From contig JABMPO010000006.1 of NCBI GenBank assembly GCA_013203015.1, positions 1 through 8,283 on the forward strand: 8,283 nucleotides of DNA, given 5' to 3'. This document shows positions 5,129 to 8,283 of the stretch, piece by piece. This DNA is from Fidelibacterota bacterium (GTDB taxonomy: Bacteria; Fidelibacterota; Marinisomatia; Marinisomatales; TCS56). The notes beneath the pieces are model-generated. The model was not told the DNA's origin. It searched no databases and saw only the letters and a program-made list of their open reading frames with translations. A program made the translations under genes and the position numbers. Positions within the stretch are counted from its first letter, which is position 1, and every line of letters begins with the position of its first letter.

Positions 5129-7576
5129 TTAATCACATTTGGAATAACCACAATCATGGCAAACAACACAGCCGGATTCACTTTTAAGACTGTTCCCACT
5201 GCATTTTGGGCAGACTTCAAAATTAAATGCCATATTTCTTATAGTATTTTCTTCTGCTGCTGTCTCTCCAAAATCCTTGGCAATTGATTTATCTACGAAA
5301 GCGAACGGGTGAGTATTCAAGTTCTCTTCCGGTTTGAGTTTTCGAGCTTTCAGGTAATCATCCAGTGCTTTCCCAATGGCGTCGGGGGTGGAGAGGATAA
5401 GTTGGCCATCTTCCCAGGTTGGATTGGGGCCAGATATTCCCTTAAGCTGTTTTACGATTGCTGATGGTTCTATTCCGGAGCGCAATGAAAGGGATATCAG
5501 ACGGCTGATGGCTTCTGATTGTGCAGCCGCATGACCACCGGCTTTGCCAATTGTAGTGAAAACTTCACATAGCCCGTCTTCATCTTCGTTGATAGTAATA
5601 TATAAGGTGCCTTCACCAGTTCTAATTCTACGGGTTACCCCCGATGTGATCAACGGACGGTGCCGGGGTCGGGCAGATACTTGGGGGGTATTGAGTGATC
5701 CAGTTTCTTTGGAGGTCGCGCTGGTTTTTTGATTGGCAGAATGCTTTTTGTCAGAAATTAGTATCCCTTCGCGGGAGCCTTCCCGATAAACGGTAATACC
5801 TTTTAAGCCAGCTTGATAGGCCGCATGATAAATATCTGCCACGGTTTCCACCGAAGTATCACTGGCTAAATTGACTGTAGATGAAATTGAACTGTCAATA
5901 TATTTTTGAATTACACCTTGCATTCGGACTCGGAAGAACGGATCGATATTATGAGCGCATACGACATAATCCGGAAGAATTTTATCATCACCAAATAATT
6001 TTTCGATAATTGGATGGTATACTTGATATTCATTAAATTGATCGCCGGAGCCGGAATTATTCTTAACCCGGCGAGTGTATGAAGTGCTGAAAATCGGTTC
6101 AATGCCGGATGTAACGCGAGCCACGATCGCTCCGCTACCGGTGGGAGGCAAGGTTAAAACAGTTGCATTTCGAATGCCTGAATCGGCAATATCACTACGG
6201 ATTGATTTTGGTAGAGTTTTAATGAATTTACTTTTATTGTATTGTTCCAACTCAAAATTGGGAAAAATTCCTTTTTCACGGCCAAGATTGATTGAAGCAT
6301 CGTAAGCTGTATCGCGGAATATCTGGCAGACCTGATCAACCGTTTGGAGAGCATCCTCGCTATCATATTTTATTCCCATTTTAACTAGCATATCGCCTAA
6401 TCCCAGCATACCCAATCCAATCCGGCGATCATTAATAGCATTATCTTTTTGCAACGGTAAAGCGTGTCGATCAAGATTATAGTCGATCACATTATCAAGG
6501 AATCTGGTCGCATGAGCTACAGTTACCTTGAAGTCAGAAATCATAAAATTACCTTGATCGTCGACAAATCTTTCTAAATTTATAGAACCAAGGTTGCAGC
6601 AGCCTCCATCCGGTAGGGGTTGTTCTGCGCAGGGATTTGTTGAAATCAGTGGTGAACAGTACTCCGCATTATGGTATTCCTTCATGGTATCCCAGAATAT
6701 AATACCCGGCTCGGCACTGCTGTGAGCTGAACTTATTATACGATTCCAGAGTTTTCTGGCATCAACTGTACGATAAACTTTGCCGTTCCAGCGCAGGTCA
6801 AATTCACTGTTGCTTTCAACTGTTTCCATGAATTCATGGGTTATCAATACCGAAATATTGGAATATTTAATATTATCGAGATTATTTCTTTTGATATCAA
6901 TAAAAGCTTCAATATCGGGATGGTCTACACGCAGAGTTTGCATGTTCGCACCCCGACGACCATGCTGGGCGATAGTATTGGTATTTTCACTGAATAAATT
7001 CATAAAGCCTACCGGGCCACACGATTCACCTCCGGTACCATTGATTGGATCCCCAGCGGGACGAAGAATCGACAAGTCATGGCCGCAACCTCCGCCATAT
7101 TTATAAGTCAGTGCCTCTTCATTGATGGTTTGGTAGATAGATTCGATCGAATCGGTCTTAATTGCTACCACATAACAATTATTCAGGGTGGATTTGATAT
7201 CATCTCGACCAGCGCCATGCATAATCCGACCGCCTGGTACAAATTTGAAATCTTCCAAAATAGAAAAGAAGTCTTCGGTCCATTTGTTGCGCTTGGATTT
7301 TGTTTTTTCAACAGAGGCTATCGCTGCAGATAGTCGTTTCCATAAATCCCAGGGATGCTGTTCCCAGGGAGCAAGGTATTTGGAATGTAAAACATCCTTC
7401 CCGAGGTTGTCATTATTATAATAATTGTTCAGCCGGTATGCTTCAGGTATATCGTCACTCAATGCTTGATCGACTACAGCATCGGAAAATTCCCGCAGCG
7501 CTTTTGCTACAATTGGTTCAGCCGGTTTTGTTACCGATTGAGGGACTGTAAAGTCCAGTTCAATCGCCTCAGCCAT
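5129..7576 (-). CDS. nrdJ: adenosylcobalamin-dependent (class II) ribonucleotide reductase
   Basis: NrdJ reduces ribonucleotides to deoxyribonucleotides, using adenosylcobalamin to generate a thiyl radical; it needs no oxygen and no separate radical subunit. The 815-residue product is normal for the long class II form. Catalytic residues are visible: redox Cys134 (LNNCYVV), the NPCAE motif with Asn314, radical Cys316 and Glu318, and redox partner Cys327 (GGCCNLGS). GGGCGHDLS lies at 161-169 and the barrel motif LTLPPTGSGAIV, then SGIEPIF, at 475-496. A Ser/Thr-rich linker (about 610-645) leads to a TSCPD-type domain (about 645-745). The C-terminus is a Cys-rich ribbon (Cys789, 792, 803, 806, 809, 814), likely the redox tail and/or zinc site that re-reduces the active-site pair. 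The TSCPD domain seems to lack its usual cysteines. The ATG is supported by GAGGA at 7583-7587. The gene is alone between a terminator and a 369-nt non-coding region; no nrdR-like gene is visible. Confidence 0.96.
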   Translation of the reverse strand: MAEAIELDFTVPQSVTKPAEPIVAKALREFSDAVVDQALSDDIPEAYRLNNYYNNDNLGKDVLHSKYLAPWEQHPWDLWKRLSAAIASVEKTKSKRNKWTEDFFSILEDFKFVPGGRIMHGAGRDDIKSTLNNCYVVAIKTDSIESIYQTINEEALTYKYGGGCGHDLSILRPAGDPINGTGGESCGPVGFMNLFSENTNTIAQHGRRGANMQTLRVDHPDIEAFIDIKRNNLDNIKYSNISVLITHEFMETVESNSEFDLRWNGKVYRTVDARKLWNRIISSAHSSAEPGIIFWDTMKEYHNAEYCSPLISTNPCAEQPLPDGGCCNLGSINLERFVDDQGNFMISDFKVTVAHATRFLDNVIDYNLDRHALPLQKDNAINDRRIGLGMLGLGDMLVKMGIKYDSEDALQTVDQVCQIFRDTAYDASINLGREKGIFPNFELEQYNKSKFIKTLPKSIRSDIADSGIRNATVLTLPPTGSGAIVARVTSGIEPIFSTSYTRRVKNNSGSGDQFNEYQVYHPIIEKLFGDDKILPDYVVCAHNIDPFFRVRMQGVIQKYIDSSISSTVNLASDTSVETVADIYHAAYQAGLKGITVYREGSREGILISDKKHSANQKTSATSKETGSLNTPQVSARPRHRPLITSGVTRRIRTGEGTLYITINEDEDGLCEVFTTIGKAGGHAAAQSEAISRLISLSLRSGIEPSAIVKQLKGISGPNPTWEDGQLILSTPDAIGKALDDYLKARKLKPEENLNTHPFAFVDKSIAKDFGETAAEENTIRNMAFNFEVCPKCSGNSLKSESGCVVCHDCGYSKCD

Positions 7577-7582
7577 AAAAAA

Positions 7583-7587
7583 TCCTC
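7583..7587 (-). promoter_or_regulatory. ribosome binding site of nrdJ
   Basis: Read on the minus strand, GAGGA lies 6 nt before the ATG (7574-7576). This is a well-spaced Shine-Dalgarno and supports the chosen start. Confidence 0.75.
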
Positions 7588-7704
7588 AGAATAAGGTTAA
7601 GCTATTTAATTGTTAAAAATGGCTGACAGGTCAATTCAAAAAAAAGTACGTGGGTTGGCACGGCAAATATATTACTAGTACAAAATTCCAATCAAGTTGT
7701 AAAA

Positions 7705-7716
7705 GTCAATTTTGAC
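7705..7716. repeat. short inverted repeat upstream of nrdJ
   Basis: GTCAA (7705-7709) and TTGAC (7712-7716) are perfect inverted arms with a TT centre, about 130 nt before the nrdJ start. The size suits a dimeric regulator's operator, but no matching regulator is known, and an A/T-rich region can give such arms by chance. Confidence 0.3.
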
Positions 7717-7749
7717 AATTATCGACGAGAAAAATAAATATACCATAAG

Positions 7750-7758
7750 TTATCCACA
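7750..7758 (+). promoter_or_regulatory. perfect DnaA box upstream of nrdJ
   Basis: TTATCCACA matches the E. coli high-affinity DnaA box at all nine positions. It lies about 175 nt before the nrdJ start, at the edge of a very A/T-rich stretch (7757-7802). In E. coli, DnaA binds boxes at the nrdAB promoter and links deoxynucleotide supply to replication; a similar role for nrdJ here is inference. TTATCGACG at 7719-7727 is only a 7/9 match. Confidence 0.5.
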
Positions 7759-7781
7759 AAATATTAACAAAATAAAATATT

Positions 7782-7796
7782 AAAATACAGTATTTT
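7782..7796. repeat. 15-nt odd palindrome upstream of nrdJ
   Basis: AAAATAC (7782-7788) and GTATTTT (7790-7796) are perfect inverted arms around a single A. It does not match the NrdR-box consensus. It could be an operator or a chance feature of the A/T-rich segment. Confidence 0.3.
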
Positions 7797-7945
7797 TATA
7801 AAGTCTAACTTGGGTTAAAAATACTCCTCAGACAGGTTATTTAAAGTACTACATTCGATCCATTATTCCCCACCGAACTCGAGTTAAAAAATGAAATATT
7901 GAGACTGTCTAATATATGCTGGTTAAGTTAAATTTTCATAGCAAT

Positions 7946-8016
7946 GCGGGTGTAGTTCAATGGTAGAACGAAAGCTTCCCAAGCTTTAAACGAGGGTCCG
8001 ATTCCCTTCACCCGCT
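7946..8016 (+). tRNA. tRNA-Gly (anticodon CCC, reads GGG)
   Basis: The cloverleaf folds fully. The acceptor GCGGGTG (7946-7952) pairs with CACCCGC (8009-8015). The D-arm GTTC/GAAC (7955-7958, 7966-7969) has loop AATGGTA with the conserved GG. The anticodon arm AAAGC/GCTTT (7971-7975, 7983-7987) has loop TTCCCAA, placing CCC at 7978-7980. A 4-nt variable loop AAAC follows, then the T-arm GAGGG/CCCTT (7992-7996, 8004-8008). The discriminator T at 8016 is the usual Gly identity base. CCA is not encoded (CGA follows), so it must be added after transcription. One oddity: the T-loop reads TCCGATT, with C where the nearly invariant U/pseudouridine 55 is expected. Confidence 0.93.
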
Positions 8017-8020
8017 CGAC

Positions 8021-8062
8021 AGAAATCACCGTTGATTGAGTAGATTGTCGACGGTTATTTCT
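8021..8062 (+). terminator. stem-loop after tRNA-Gly, possible terminator
   Basis: Bases 8021-8035 pair with 8048-8062 (AGAAATCACCGTTGA against TCGACGGTTATTTCT), 15 positions with one C-T mismatch and one G-T wobble and a 12-nt loop. It starts 4 nt after the tRNA. The T-run is poor, mostly inside the 3' arm (ATTTCTTTA). It may act as a weak terminator or a processing boundary for the tRNA transcript. Confidence 0.45.
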
Positions 8063-8149
8063 TTATACGACCAGTAATACAAATCCCGACTGATTTACAA
8101 TATCTGTTCATCTGATGTTGAAATTCTGGATATCTTGAGCGTAACAACT

Positions 8150-8185
8150 CGGACTGGCCTTTCTTTTATCTAAAAGACCAGTCCG
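8150..8185. terminator. two-part stem-loop between convergent transcripts
   Basis: CGGACTGG (8150-8157) pairs with CCAGTCCG (8178-8185). Inside, TCTTTTA (8162-8168) pairs with TAAAAGA (8171-8177) across a TC loop, leaving CCTT (8158-8161) as a one-sided bulge. It begins 9 nt beyond the stop of the minus-strand gene at 8195-8283 and lies downstream of the tRNA, a terminator-like place for both. Neither strand has a proper T-run after the stem, so an intrinsic terminator is only a possibility. Confidence 0.45.
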
Positions 8186-8194
8186 GTTTGATGA

Positions 8195-8283
8195 TCAATT
8201 TCCGAATAATTTCTTAAAGGCCGGTAAGCATTCCCGGTAGCCGTCCTCGTATGATCCATTACCAGGATGATAGACGCTTTCCA
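8195..8283 (-). CDS. C-terminal fragment of unidentified protein, perhaps a sugar kinase
   Basis: Read on the minus strand from the window edge, 28 codons run open to a TGA at 8195-8197; the gene's start lies outside the window. The peptide contains ESVYHPGNGSYEDGY then RECLPAFKKLFGN. The other two minus frames hit stops within this stretch. The pattern of a Tyr-x-Pro, spaced Tyr residues (YEDGYR) and a final LPAFKKLF resembles the extreme C-terminus of some FGGY-family carbohydrate kinases such as xylulokinase. That resemblance is from memory and is weak on 28 residues. The stem-loop at 8150-8185 directly downstream supports a real gene end. It converges on the tRNA-Gly gene. Confidence 0.6.
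   Translation of the reverse strand, partial: ESVYHPGNGSYEDGYRECLPAFKKLFGN

Larger units (their letters stand above)
7577..7945. other. A/T-rich non-coding region between nrdJ and tRNA-Gly
   Basis: About 370 nt separate the divergent nrdJ and tRNA-Gly genes and must hold both promoters. I see no credible coding sequence. Contents: one perfect DnaA box (7750-7758), the inverted repeats GTCAA-TT-TTGAC (7705-7716) and AAAATAC-A-GTATTTT (7782-7796), and the palindrome AACTCGAGTT (7876-7885). A perfect -35-like TTGACA on the + strand (7712-7717) has only a poor -10 (TAAATA) 17 nt later. On the minus strand, TTGTTA, 17 nt, TATGGT brackets the DnaA box but is weak. No promoter can be assigned with confidence. 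Confidence 0.65.

Noticed and set aside
5544..7551. Several short plus-strand open frames inside nrdJ
   Set aside because: They lie in the antisense of a well-conserved nrdJ, have no ribosome sites or recognisable domains, and are shadows.
7577..7945. Cobalamin riboswitch or NrdR boxes upstream of nrdJ
   Set aside because: No B12-box-like core or riboswitch-sized fold was seen, and no pair of spaced 16-nt NrdR-type palindromes; AATATAT-like matches near 7910 are too loose.
7577..7945. Replication origin (oriC)
   Set aside because: Only one good DnaA box is present; the next best is 7/9, and no dnaA, dnaN, rpmH or gidA gene is in the window.
8016..8283. Attachment site or integrated element at the tRNA-Gly 3' end
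   Set aside because: No integrase gene and no repeat of the tRNA 3' end is visible in the 267 nt that follow.
1..8283. CRISPR array, insertion sequence, toxin-antitoxin or defence system
   Set aside because: No spaced direct repeats, transposase motifs, terminal inverted repeats or such gene pairs are visible; nearly all coding space is core housekeeping genes.

Overview
This window looks like a core-genome chromosomal segment from a bacterium of moderate-to-low G+C (roughly 40-43% by eye). It carries translation genes, pyrimidine and deoxynucleotide metabolism, and one tRNA. No mobile element, CRISPR array or prophage gene is visible. A lineage in or near the Fibrobacteres-Chlorobi-Bacteroidetes (FCB) group, for example an uncultured candidate phylum, would fit. 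The grounds are rplM-rpsI placed directly before rpsB-tsf, few Shine-Dalgarno sequences, a long Lys/Ala/Glu-rich tail on S2, and a tRNA without an encoded CCA. This placement is inference; no phylogeny was run.

Layout. (1) 1-1107: the 3' part of pyrC (class I dihydroorotase, + strand), whose start lies before the window. (2) 1108-1409: a non-coding leader with a G/C-rich hairpin that has an alternative pairing partner, then a good sigma70-like promoter (TTGTGA, 17 nt, TAGAAT). (3) 1410-5057: six tightly packed + strand genes, rplM-rpsI-rpsB-tsf-pyrH-frr, with gaps of 0, 5, 1, 17 and 4 nt and no internal terminator, so very probably one operon. It makes ribosomal proteins L13, S9 and S2, elongation factor Ts, UMP kinase and ribosome recycling factor. 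(4) 5069-5119: a perfect 24-bp inverted repeat with a 3-nt loop, flanked by A/T tracts, which should terminate both converging transcripts. (5) 5129-7576 (- strand): nrdJ, an adenosylcobalamin-dependent class II ribonucleotide reductase with all catalytic residues but a TSCPD domain that seems to have lost its usual cysteines. (6) 7577-7945: an A/T-rich non-coding region with one perfect DnaA box. (7) 7946-8016: tRNA-Gly(CCC) with an unusual C at position 55. (8) 8017-8194: two stem-loops. (9) 8195-8283 (- strand): the last 28 codons of an unidentified protein, possibly a sugar kinase.

The genes serve two linked jobs: making and recycling ribosomes, and supplying nucleotides. PyrC and PyrH act in UMP/UDP synthesis and NrdJ converts ribonucleotides to deoxyribonucleotides. 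I found no convincing new multi-gene system. The points most worth a second look are the NrdJ TSCPD cysteine losses, the tRNA C55, the DnaA box upstream of nrdJ, the switch-like hairpins before rplM, and the S2 tail.
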